Positions 51,818 to 60,800 of a DNA stretch of 64,000 nt are shown here, one piece after another; positions within the stretch are counted from its first letter, which is position 1; each line of letters opens with the position of its first letter. Source of the stretch: Leadbetterella lacustris (GTDB lineage: Bacteria > Bacteroidota > Bacteroidia > Cytophagales > Spirosomataceae); NCBI GenBank assembly GCA_965234335.1, contig OZ248455.1, positions 62,001 through 126,000 on the forward strand, given 5' to 3'. The position numbers and the translations under genes are program-made. A model generated the notes under the pieces. It was not told the DNA's origin. It saw only the letters and a program-made list of their open reading frames with translations, and made no database searches.

Positions 51818-52516
51818 TTATGCCCAAAAGTAAATTTTCAGTACGGAAGAAAGTATAACAATCGATTTTGAAAACGCTATTGACCGACGGTTAAGTCTTT
51901 TCAAATGAGTTCTTAGCGTGAGATTCATGCGTTCGATATGGTTGGTAGATCGATTTCTGAAATTGTGTATTTCCTTTTTAATAAGCGATTTATAATTAAT
52001 CAACTTATCCGTATATATCTTTTTTGGGTTCGAAAGTGTTACGGTTTCTATTACTTTCGAAAGTGTTTTGTTGGTTCTGGCACCTACATTAAAGCTTACC
52101 ACCTTTCTACTTTCTTTCTCCAATGCATAAACTATCCAGACCAACTTGTCTTTGTGCTTGTAGAAAGTCCTCATTTCGTCAATTTCGTAGGTTTTACCTA
52201 TCGAAATAGCAAGAGGGGTTATTTTAGCGGCAATTTCTTTGATTCTTTTGAGTAAAGTGGTTGGCGAAATAGCCAATAATCTGGCAGAACCCAATATACC
52301 CACCCCCTCCTTGGTTAAAGCAACAATATTTTGGTTAATCTCTTGTTTATAAGCCTTGTAAGTATAGAATTCTACTTTGGTGATTTTACATCTTTTACAA
52401 AAATAGCGTTGTTTCATCTTGGAATCTTTACCATACTTCATCATGTAAGTATTACATTTACAGCATTTTATATTTTTACCAACATGTTTGGAACACGAGC
52501 ATGCTAACATAGCCAT
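51818..52516 (-). CDS. IS1-family transposase
   Basis: 232 residues, nearly the same as the copy at 45567, with a few substitutions (for example PLAISIGK for PPAISIGK). The zinc ribbon, HTH, YEIDEM and NHIERMNLTLRTHLKRLNRR motifs are intact. The stop is TAA after KIYFWA; eight codons further in the same frame comes toxin C's TTG. Confidence 0.9.
   Translation of the reverse strand: MAMLACSCSKHVGKNIKCCKCNTYMMKYGKDSKMKQRYFCKRCKITKVEFYTYKAYKQEINQNIVALTKEGVGILGSARLLAISPTTLLKRIKEIAAKITPLAISIGKTYEIDEMRTFYKHKDKLVWIVYALEKESRKVVSFNVGARTNKTLSKVIETVTLSNPKKIYTDKLINYKSLIKKEIHNFRNRSTNHIERMNLTLRTHLKRLNRRSIAFSKSIVILSSVLKIYFWA
51825..51832 (-). promoter_or_regulatory. Candidate outward -7 box at the IS end, driving toxin C
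   Basis: TACTTTTG on the minus strand, at the same relative position as in the other two IS copies; predicted leader about 25 bases before the TTG at 51793. Confidence 0.4.
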
Positions 52517-52644
52517 TTCGTTTGATTTAAGGAGTTTGATTCTATCTTGTTAAGACGCAATATACCCGCAAAAATCACATTTTATTTTGAAAAAGTAGGT
52601 ATTTAGGGTTGAATTGGGGTCACCAACATGTTTGACACATTACC

Positions 52645-52686
52645 CCCTTGCCCTCGGAGTTGACCACGATGTCGAAGGGGTTGAGG
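52645..52686 (-). pseudogene. 42-bp scaffold scrap next to IS copy 3
   Basis: On the minus strand it encodes LNPFDIVVNSEGKG, the toxin A-type linker (compare 60489-60530). It is cut on one side by the IS end and on the other at the same base (GTTGAGG/GGGTTAG) as the larger scaffold fragment at 56222, though that one is of toxin C type. The shared cut site points to one element ending there twice. Confidence 0.7.
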
Positions 52687-52860
52687 GGGTTAGTATTTCA
52701 AAGAACGATAATTTGCTAAAAAATAGCTATTTGATGCGGAAATAAGGGTACCAACAAGTTTGACAAATTACCAAAAATCGAGTAAAACTCGAAAGACACC
52801 TAAACGATGGTGGTGCAATTATGGAGCCGAAAGACCCAATTTAGCTTTCAAAAACTAACT
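52687..52860. repeat. Repeat block with solo IS-like end and hairpins, copy 1
   Basis: GGTTAGTATTTCAAAGAACG through TAGCTATTTGATGCGGAAA recurs at 56222-56276. It is followed by an IS-end-like ACCAACAAGTTTGACAAATTACC string (split here as ACCAACAAGTTTG / ACAAATTACC) and a hairpin TCGAG-TAAAA-CTCGA (52778-52792). No coding capacity seen. Confidence 0.7.
52773..52792 (-). terminator. Hairpin plus T-run, possible terminator after immunity gene B
   Basis: On the minus strand TCGAG-TTTTA-CTCGA is followed by five Ts (52777-52773). The stem is short, so activity is uncertain. It lies 78 bp after the immunity B stop. Confidence 0.45.
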
Positions 52861-52869
52861 TCGATATTG

Positions 52870-54114
52870 TTATTCATAATCACAAAAAGGTGCAAAAATT
52901 GCTGGTTTATCTTTCAAAATATCAGCCATTCGGTCATAATTTATATGATTTAAAGGAATATAATATTTTCCTATTTTGTAGTTTTTATCTATGTTATTGT
53001 CTAGGAAATTTTCGAATTCATCTTCTTTTTCTTTTTTGATGGTTTGCATTACCATTCGCATGTTTTCAAAACGGGGGTTGTTTACCACCATAGCTTTGCC
53101 GTTTACCATCTCGAGTTCTACGGTTTTAAATTTGCCATTTTTTTGATATTTTACTATGGCTATGGGTTTACCTTGATAATAAAAGCTCTTTTTGATGTTA
53201 AAGAAAATGCTGTCTTTAGCTGTTGCTTTTTCATATTCTAAAATGGCTTTTTCGGCAATATGATTTTTGAAATACCCATTTTTTACATCCACTTGATATT
53301 TCTTACTATTATTATAAAAATCTTTTTTAGCTTTAATTTGCAAATTTAAAACTACCTCTGAGCTAATTTTTTTAGCTTTCAATGGTGATTTTTCTTTGAA
53401 AGCTGCAATTCCTTTATCGTTTATGAAATAATAATATTCATCGCCTTTTTCGTTTTGAATTCGATTGTATTCTCGATGTAGTTTTTCAATATCTACTCGG
53501 TTATTGGTTAGTATTCGCTGTAATAACGTATCAAACATAGGCACACCAATAGGCTTCCTTTCCATAATTCTGGCCAATATTTGTGCTTTAAAACTGATAA
53601 AAAAAATCTCAAATTGCGAACTCATCAATCTATTTGAAGAATACCATTTGCCAGCTTTTTTTACACCTGCCATAATCACTGGAAACACCCTGTCACCATC
53701 GGTGTGTGCAATACCAAAAAACACCCCTGCCTCTTCTTTATCGATGGTGTAATGATATTCTAAAACGGGGACAATGTAATTCGTTTTCGGATTAAGAGTT
53801 TTTATAGCTTCAAACTTTTCTTTTTTTATACCAAAATACGCATGTTCAGTAGAATCTTCAAATATACCTCTATTCCATGCATAATTGGTGGCATATAAGC
53901 GGGACAATGCCACCCCTGCCATCGTGGTATAATCTACTTGCTTTTCGCTTATAGGAATATATAACCTCGTTTTAGTACTGTCGTAGGTGATAAATTCGCA
54001 CGATGATTTGTAATCAAAAGTAAAGTATGTATTTCTGTCCAAAGTTACAAATTGTGCTTTTAGACCAGAATTCATTAAACTAATAATCAAAATTATTAAT
54101 AGGTTTTTTATCAT
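52870..54114 (-). CDS. Secreted candidate immunity protein B
   Basis: 414 residues with a clear signal peptide (MIKNLLIILIISLMNSGLKA, cleavage before QFV) and no lipobox, so it should act in the periplasm. No family recognised; the body has lysine-rich beta segments such as KSFYYQGKPIAIVKYQKNGK and GKAMVVNNPRFENMRMV. It starts 7 bp after the stop of module B. A periplasmic partner suggests that toxin B acts in the envelope rather than in the cytoplasm. It may instead be a helper rather than an inhibitor. Confidence 0.55.
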   Translation of the reverse strand: MIKNLLIILIISLMNSGLKAQFVTLDRNTYFTFDYKSSCEFITYDSTKTRLYIPISEKQVDYTTMAGVALSRLYATNYAWNRGIFEDSTEHAYFGIKKEKFEAIKTLNPKTNYIVPVLEYHYTIDKEEAGVFFGIAHTDGDRVFPVIMAGVKKAGKWYSSNRLMSSQFEIFFISFKAQILARIMERKPIGVPMFDTLLQRILTNNRVDIEKLHREYNRIQNEKGDEYYYFINDKGIAAFKEKSPLKAKKISSEVVLNLQIKAKKDFYNNSKKYQVDVKNGYFKNHIAEKAILEYEKATAKDSIFFNIKKSFYYQGKPIAIVKYQKNGKFKTVELEMVNGKAMVVNNPRFENMRMVMQTIKKEKEDEFENFLDNNIDKNYKIGKYYIPLNHINYDRMADILKDKPAIFAPFCDYE

Positions 54115-54121
54115 TTCGTTT

Positions 54122-56222
54122 TTATTTAAATATTTCAGATGTTTTAAATTTCTTAGCTACCCATGTGCCATGATATTCTAGAATATTGCCGACTTTTATA
54201 TCATAATAAATGGAACCATCCAATTCTAGGCCATCTGATAAAAAAGGATAAGTAACCCAAGCATCACTAGCTGAAGCTGGTGGTGCAATTTTCATAAAGT
54301 CCAAAGTTCCTCCGGCTTTTGCCCCAAATTCTACTTTTGCACCTTTGCAAAGGTCTATCTCTACTTTAGGGTTAAAGCCAGCATACACTTTTACGGTTAT
54401 CTCGGCTTCTAAATGTGGACTTACCGTTTCGGGTGGCTTTTCATTATTGATATAAATTCGATTTCCTGCTTTTATCATTCCCGACATTTCGGCATTTGCC
54501 GAAATTTTCACATACGCTCCAGCCTTAAATTTATAATTACATACACCAACATTTACATCTACCTCAGGCAATGTTAATGAAGGGATTGGAATATCATCAT
54601 CAGCTTTCACGCCCAAAGATATTCCATTTTTTAATTCTTCTAAATTGTAGGCAAACCTTTTGTCTTTCTCCTCCTCATTAAATTTATCGATGTCAAATAA
54701 CGTAAATCCGAAATAATAATTTAGACCATTAGTAGAGTTTTTTAAATCATTTAATGAAGATTTCCTTTTAACAAACGCATAATCTTTCAATTGATTTGCT
54801 ATCAAATTTGCATATTTAGTAATGTCAAATTCAGGACTTTTTAGCGATGTATTTCGTTTATCTGCCGTCATAATCTCCAACTTCACATTTCGGCCATCTT
54901 TAGTAAAAGTGCTCTTATGAGGAAGGCCCGTTTGAAACACAGAAGTATAAACGGCCTCAGTGCTACCTAGAGATTTTTGACTGAGATTATGCCCAGTATT
55001 TACGGTGTTGGTGAGCGTACCGCTTAGTGTGGGATCCCATTCTACTTTTACATCCCTACCAATCAATGGGCTTCTCACCAAATACAATGTCTCGTTTTCC
55101 AAAGCTATCCGGGTAAGATTATCTTGGTCAATGATTTTAAACTGACCGTCTCTTCTTATATCTAGCCACTTCCAAATAGCCTGAATATCTTCAGGAGTGC
55201 CTTGCAAATTTAGGCCATTTATTTTGGTTTTGTCATCAGACAGCGAAAGTTCAGCAATGTTGATAGGCGAATTACAGCCTATTTGGGTAGGAAAATAAGC
55301 TTTGTCATCTAAGTAAGTTTTTTTTGTGGCTCCGATTACCGTCACAGGGTCTGAGCAAAACCCTTCTAGCAGTGCTGACAAATCCACCGTTGCGTTATCT
55401 TTCCCGCTCTTAATAGCCACTAACACTTTTTCCATAACATTGCCTGTATTATAATTTCTCAAGGCTTCCGTGGCCTTGGGTTTTATGGCACTCACTACGG
55501 CTTTGGTTGGCGGTGTGGTTTCTGCGGCGGCCACTATGGCAGGTTTCCACTCAGCTATTAGGTTGAGGATACGGTCAGCGGCTGGGTTGTTTTTGCCTTT
55601 ATATTCATCCAAGCTATTATCCCATTCATCCAAAGCCTTCACTACTATCTTTCCGATGTTCTGAAACTTCTTGAATTGATCGGGCGTTGGACTCTCAGTT
55701 TGTTCTATTTCTGCTATTATTTTTTCGAAAGCATCGAAGCTATCGCCCAATTTCCCACTCCACGCACCCGGCCCCTGCGTAAGCAAGGCCATCACTTGGC
55801 GGAAGAGGTCGCCAGATATTACGCCTGACTGTGAGCCCTGCATCTGTACTTGGCCGACTGTTATGCAGCCATAGTCTGCACTGGCGGGGCCTTTTTTGAC
55901 AGTAAGGCCGCTCCACTCCACCGGCACACGGCTCTTGATTAGTGGCAAATAAAGCAGCCCTTCGGTAGGCGAGGTGATGAGATGGGGACGCCTAGTCCTC
56001 GTAGCCATTGATGTACATATACTTACCAAGGCTGGGGGCAAAGGTTACTGTACCTGAGTAGGTGTTCGCCACAGGGTCGCAGTTGGTATCGGTTATTTTG
56101 GCCGCACCGCAGGGCGTTTGTATGGCCTCGTTGGGGTTTTTGATTCTTTCTATTTCGGTCTCTACCTGCTCATCGGTGATGCCCTCGGAGTTAACTACGA
56201 TGTCGAAGGGGTTGAGGGGGTT
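54122..56222 (-). pseudogene. Toxin module B: scaffold truncated and frame-broken
   Basis: From 56222 the frame reads LNPFDIVVNSEGITDEQVET as in toxin C, then stops at GYE-D-TAG inside a 14-bp insertion (55984-55997). The rest is open from 55980 to 54122 in another frame (ITSPTEGLLYLPLIKSRVPV onward). So signal peptide, TANFOR, Ig and FN3 domains are missing and the remainder is split. The C-terminal about 330 residues are unique and beta-rich: PSLTLPEVDVNVGVCNYKF, AYVKISANAEMSGMIKAGNR and a final SDGLELDGSIYYDIKVGN. No known toxin fold recognised. An intact version elsewhere, or recombination into a complete scaffold, would be needed for export. Confidence 0.75.
55984..55997 (+). repeat. 14-bp frame-breaking insertion, copy 2
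   Basis: GGGGACGCCTAGTC on the plus strand interrupts GYE(I)LITSP of scaffold type C; toxin C has TACGAGATACTCATC where this copy has the insertion between GAG and AT. Read on the gene strand it introduces an in-frame TAG. Same 14-mer as at 36233-36246, opposite orientation. Confidence 0.75.
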
Positions 56223-56443
56223 AGTATTTCAAAGAACGATAATTTGCTAAAAAAATAGCTATTTGATGCGGAAATTTGGAGACCAATTTTTTTTGACATA
56301 TTACCAAAAATCGAGTAAAACTCGAAAGACACCTCTACGATGGTGGAACCATCGTAGAGCGGGTTTGACATATTACCAATATTCGACTAAAACTCGAAAG
56401 ACACCTCTACGATGGTGGAAGCATCGTGGAGCGGGTTCTATTC
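56223..56443. repeat. Repeat block with long palindromes and solo IS-like ends, copy 2
   Basis: Begins with the block shared with 52687-52745. It then has two tandem units, each made of an IS-like end (TTTGACATATTACC at 56292-56305 and 56367-56380), a TCGAG/CTCGA hairpin and ACACCTCTACGATGGTGG. In the first unit CTCTACGATGGT-GGA-ACCATCGTAGAG (56332-56358) is a perfect 12-bp stem. The second unit has replaced the end of an immunity gene. Confidence 0.75.
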
Positions 56444-57074
56444 CTTTTTCTAATCTAATTTTATTCAATTCATCAACATGAAATTGAAACATTTTTTCAA
56501 AATTTCCCTCATTAGCTAATTTTGCGATTATCAACCGTTTAATGTTAAAATCACCTCCCAGTGTAAAAGGCATTTGCCAATCAGATTTCCAAAAGTTGTC
56601 TCCATTTATTTCTTTATCTAATTCTTTTATATCAGAAAATCGCTGGGCTAACGGAAATCCAGTTTTCTCCAAAAAGTTAATCACTAAATCGCAAGACTGT
56701 TTAACATCTTCTTCAGTTACCATTTCAGGCATAAATGAGTTGCTATGGATTTTATCAAACGAACCTTGCGAAGTTGCAATACTGTGGCTCAGATTATTTA
56801 TTTTGTATTCTGTATTTAATTGAGTCAATATATTTTGACATATTTCTTCAATCTGATTAAATCGAATATAAAACCCATAAGAAATTTGAGTGCCGGGCCA
56901 AGAATTTAAGAAACCCAAGTTTAATTGGCTGTATCCATAATCAGTCTTTTTGAAATAATCTAAATCTGAATTTCTTGTTTTTTTTAATTTGAAATCATTT
57001 TCTTGCATAAATGGATTTAAATATTTTTCAACCCATATTTTTGATTGGCCTTTTGTTAATTCGTAAATACTCAT
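56373..57074 (-). CDS. Second immunity gene A2, C-terminus replaced by repeat
   Basis: 233 residues, paralogous to the gene just upstream: both start YELxKxQSKIWVEKYLNPFM and share SNSFMPEMVTEEDVKxSCDL, INFLEKTGFPLA and NFWxSDW. The last about 22 residues (EPAPRCFHHRRGVFRVLVEY) are encoded by the repeat block at 56373-56440 and have no counterpart in the paralogue, so the native end was lost. Tandem immunity paralogues after one toxin usually reflect protection against toxin variants. Family not recognised; stability unknown. Confidence 0.65.
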   Translation of the reverse strand: MSIYELTKGQSKIWVEKYLNPFMQENDFKLKKTRNSDLDYFKKTDYGYSQLNLGFLNSWPGTQISYGFYIRFNQIEEICQNILTQLNTEYKINNLSHSIATSQGSFDKIHSNSFMPEMVTEEDVKQSCDLVINFLEKTGFPLAQRFSDIKELDKEINGDNFWKSDWQMPFTLGGDFNIKRLIIAKLANEGNFEKMFQFHVDELNKIRLEKGIEPAPRCFHHRRGVFRVLVEYW

Positions 57075-57113
57075 AATTTAAAATAATTTTTCGTATTGAA
57101 AAACTTACCAGAA

Positions 57114-57821
57114 TTAGTAAAGTAAATTACAGTGGTTTTTCATATACTCAATCGCATTTAAGAATTTATTTAGGCCATTTTTATGAATTTCAATATATTC
57201 TCCTAGTTCAATTTTCATTTTTCTCTCTTTTATATGAAAATCTATTAATTCATTTATTTTTGGATTATTTGCTAAATGTGCAATAATGACTCTTTTTGTA
57301 TCAAAATCATTTCCCAGTGTAAAAGGTTTTTGCCAATCGGATTCCCAAAAATTTTCTCCATTTATTTCTTTGTCGAATTCTTTTATATCTTTAAAACGCT
57401 CAGCTAACGGGAATCCAGTTTTCTCCAAAAAGTTAATCACTAAATCACAAGACTTTTTAACATCTTCTTCAGTTACCATTTCGGGCATAAAAGAATTACT
57501 TCGGATATTGTCAATGGATGCTTGATTTAAACCAATAGTATATATTTCTGATGATTTTTCATCTCTTGAAATAGCCACTAATAATTTATTTAAAATGTCT
57601 TCTATTAAATTGATTTTAAATTTATAGTAATATTCGATTTGTGTACCGGGAAATGAATTTAAAAATCCCAGATTTAATTTCTCTTGTCCAATAGAGTTCA
57701 TTTTAATAAAAATCAGGTCTGAATTCCTTGTTTTTTTTAACACAAATTCATTTTGTTCCATAAATGGGTTTAAATATTTTTCTACCCATATTTTCGATTG
57801 TGATTTGTTTAATTCATACAT
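57114..57821 (-). CDS. Candidate immunity protein A1
   Basis: 235 residues, cytoplasmic, acidic/helical, AT-rich. It starts 5 bp after the stop of toxin A and is followed 39 bp later by the paralogue A2. Conserved blocks between the two are SKIWVEKYLNPFM, LGFLNSxPGTQI and FMPEMVTEEDVK. I do not recognise the family; the role follows from position. Confidence 0.7.
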   Translation of the reverse strand: MYELNKSQSKIWVEKYLNPFMEQNEFVLKKTRNSDLIFIKMNSIGQEKLNLGFLNSFPGTQIEYYYKFKINLIEDILNKLLVAISRDEKSSEIYTIGLNQASIDNIRSNSFMPEMVTEEDVKKSCDLVINFLEKTGFPLAERFKDIKEFDKEINGENFWESDWQKPFTLGNDFDTKRVIIAHLANNPKINELIDFHIKERKMKIELGEYIEIHKNGLNKFLNAIEYMKNHCNLLY

Positions 57822-57826
57822 AATAT

Positions 57827-60800
57827 TTAAAATAATTTTTCACATGCAAATGTATCAGAAATACTTCCATTACCCATGGTTTTGATAAAACTCTTAACTG
57901 TAATATTTTTTCCTGCTAAAGGGCCATTTTGAGATCTAACTCTAAAATTCGATGTTCCTCCAGTTAAAGCACTTTTAAATTGGTTCTGGCGAGTGGTTAG
58001 TGCAGTGCCTGACCCTAATTTTGTTTCATTAATATGAACTTCAAAATTATTTTCATCAATTTTCTTAAACCACACATTATCAGCTACAGTAAATTTTCCA
58101 TTTCCTAGATCAATTTGCAACTGCTTTGTTTTTTGAAAAGTTTTAAGCACATCGGGCGTAACACCATTTCCAATTTTGCTGGCAGCCTCAGTCAAATAAT
58201 CCAAATCGTCAGCATCAAATTTAGCATCTATTCTTTTACCGTACTTAACACCCTTAATAATATTTTCCATCCAAGGTTTGTCGGCCTTGGTGGTAGCGTC
58301 TTTAAATTCTTCGTTTATCTCCTCTGCCATCTCTTTGGAAATGTCACCATCGTTAATTCCCTTTAGGGTAACTTCCCTAGCATCTTCTGAAATATTTTTA
58401 CCTAAACCATCCGATATGACCTCGCCAAAATCATCCACTTTCTTTCCGACTCCCTCTGCCACGTCGTCCATTAGGTCAATCCCATCGCTTAGTTTTTTTA
58501 CACCTCCCGTGAAAAACATCATCGCAATGGTTACCCCATCCTTACCCGCCTCATGCTTCATGGTGTTGCCCCCGCCTGTGTATTTGGCAAGTTTTTCAGC
58601 TCCAGCACCAAGTAGCATTTTCTTTACTTTGGAAGGGGTTAAAGTCTTAACGGTATTCCATAAACCCTGGGCTACCGATGGCTCGGTGGCTAGTTGTAGG
58701 CCAAAACTTACCAGCTCGGGGATAGACTTGGCTTCTTCAATAGCCCCGTCGCCCACGCCTGATAGCGTAGGGGCTTTTATTGGGCTGGCTTCGTTGTTCC
58801 AGTATTTATCGGGTACTTTGGCTTCATTACATAGTTTTATGGTGGCTTCTTTTACTTCTACTAGGGCTTCTATTAAATCCATGCTCTCATATACCAGCTC
58901 GCCATCGCCAGAATTGTACCCTGTGGTGCCTTTGTTGGCTATTACTCTATTGGCTGCTTCGTTGCTGGCAGCCTCTACCTCTGCGGCCGTACCCTTGTAG
59001 TCTGAACCCTTGGTTTGTGGATTTAATGTATTGGGTTTGAAAGCATGGGTAAAAGTCCATTTGCTACCATCCCAACACATTTCTATTTGGATGTTTTTTT
59101 GGCCCGCTGTGGCTGCGATGTCACTTGTTGTGACGGTTTTTGTGGGTTTGGTGGGGTCGGTGCAATCTTTTACGGTTATTTCGGTGTTGTCAGCCCCTTG
59201 GCCAATTAGTTTGGCTTTGAGTTTATTGAGGCCTGCGTCCGTAAAATAATCACCTTTGGCGGAATTGTCGAAATCATCACATTTGCCTTCTTTTTGTGCG
59301 GTGATGCTAAAAGCTGAGTTGCCAATTTTGAGCTCCATTTTTTCGGCTAGCTGTGTGCCGTGTTTGGCGTGGTCGTCAAAGGTGCTTTGCTTGGCAAAAC
59401 CAATAAATTCCCTTTTTTTAGTAGTTGGGTTTTCTACTATTACAGTTTTGTAAATTTCTGTACCTATAATATAATGTTCTACAGCACCGTCATTTCCGAG
59501 TACATAATCTAAACCTTCTTTTAAGGTTACACTATATACTGTTCCATTTGGCCCACAACTGCTACAGCAAATATTTACTTTTTTATTGGATGTTGCACTG
59601 GCATTAGCTGTACTTTCTACTTCTACCATGCTTGGAACGGTATCGGCAGGCTTAAGTAAAATCGCAGTAAGTTCCAATTGGTTAACAAAATCTTGGGCAT
59701 TGGCTTCTGCATTTGCTAGTTGGCAGGCTACCAATAAAGGCTGGGGTGGGTCGGTGATATGTACAGCGGCATATTTTTCTGCCTTGTCAAAATCAATACT
59801 TAGCTGGCTGTAGCCATCGCAATCGGCTAGGTCTTTAAATGTCTGATTTAATGCATCTATGTTTGTTAAACTAGCCTGTAGTGCAGGTGAAAATGGGGCT
59901 GAAACCACTGCAGTTATTGATTTTTTGTAGGCATCCGTGCCATTGTCAATGGCTTTACAAGCAGATTTGTATTTTTTTATTTCTTCAGTGGTGAGGGGTG
60001 TGCCTGCGGCAATTTTTTGAAGTAGGATCTTAGCCTGCTCTTTCGCTGCCTCCAAAGCCTCCCCAAACTTCCCCGAAAAACTCCCCGGCCCCTGCGTAAG
60101 CAAGGCCATCACTTGGCGGAAGAGGTCGCCGGATATTACGCCTGATTGGCTGCCTTGCATCTGTACTTGGCCTGGTGCTAATACACAGCCATAGTCGCCT
60201 GTTTGGCTTCGGTTTACTTGTAAACCCGACCATTCTACTGGTATACGGGCTTTTACCAATGGTAGATACAATAGACCTTCACCTTTGGCAGCCATACCTG
60301 CGGTTATAATGACGTCATAATGATTGATATACATTTTTTTGTTTGGCCCAAACCCAAATGGCTCCGTACCAGCCGTTATGGTGGCAGGGGTATCAAGACA
60401 AAGCAAATCATCGATACGTGTACCTGTGCAAGGGTTTTGGGTTTGGCCTTTTAGATCATTCAGGTCTCTAAGTGCATCCTCTACGTCTGTAGGCCCCTTG
60501 CCCTCGGAGTTTACCACAATGTCGAAGGGGTTGAGGATATCAACCGGATTGCTTGAAGCCACATTGGGCTGAGCTGATTTCAAAAACGCCGCTTGGCTAG
60601 CTAGTTTTGCTTGTTGCAGGGTAGGTATATACTCACTGGCGGATATATAGCTGCTGCTGCCGTTGGAGCAGTTGGTGCGTATGTTGGCATTGAAGCTCTT
60701 GCTGGTGTAAGTGATATCTAAGGAGGTTTTGCCTGTAGTGTATTCATCTAAGGCCTGAAGCATCCCTTTTTTAACATGTATGGTGTAGTCTTTGGCCCCT

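Larger units (their letters stand above)
51784..52644 (-). mobile_element. IS1-family element, copy 3 (861 bp)
   Basis: Left end GGTTTTTCAAAATACTAG (51784-51801) overlaps toxin C's start; the right end is altered (TTTGACACATTACC instead of TTTGGAACATTACC). The right flank is a 42-bp scrap of a toxin scaffold. Confidence 0.75.

Noticed and set aside
40521..52644. Three independent IS1 insertions at the same site
   Set aside because: No target duplications, and identical joints in all three copies; block duplication or recombination is simpler.
36233..55997. Invertible switch (shufflon) formed by the two opposed 14-mers
   Set aside because: Inverting the 20-kb segment would place the scaffold pieces head to head and would not join any reading frame; no recombinase gene is seen.
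58278..59000. 240-residue plus-strand reading frame
   Set aside because: It is antisense to the coding part of toxin A, with serine/alanine/proline-rich composition typical of a mirror frame.
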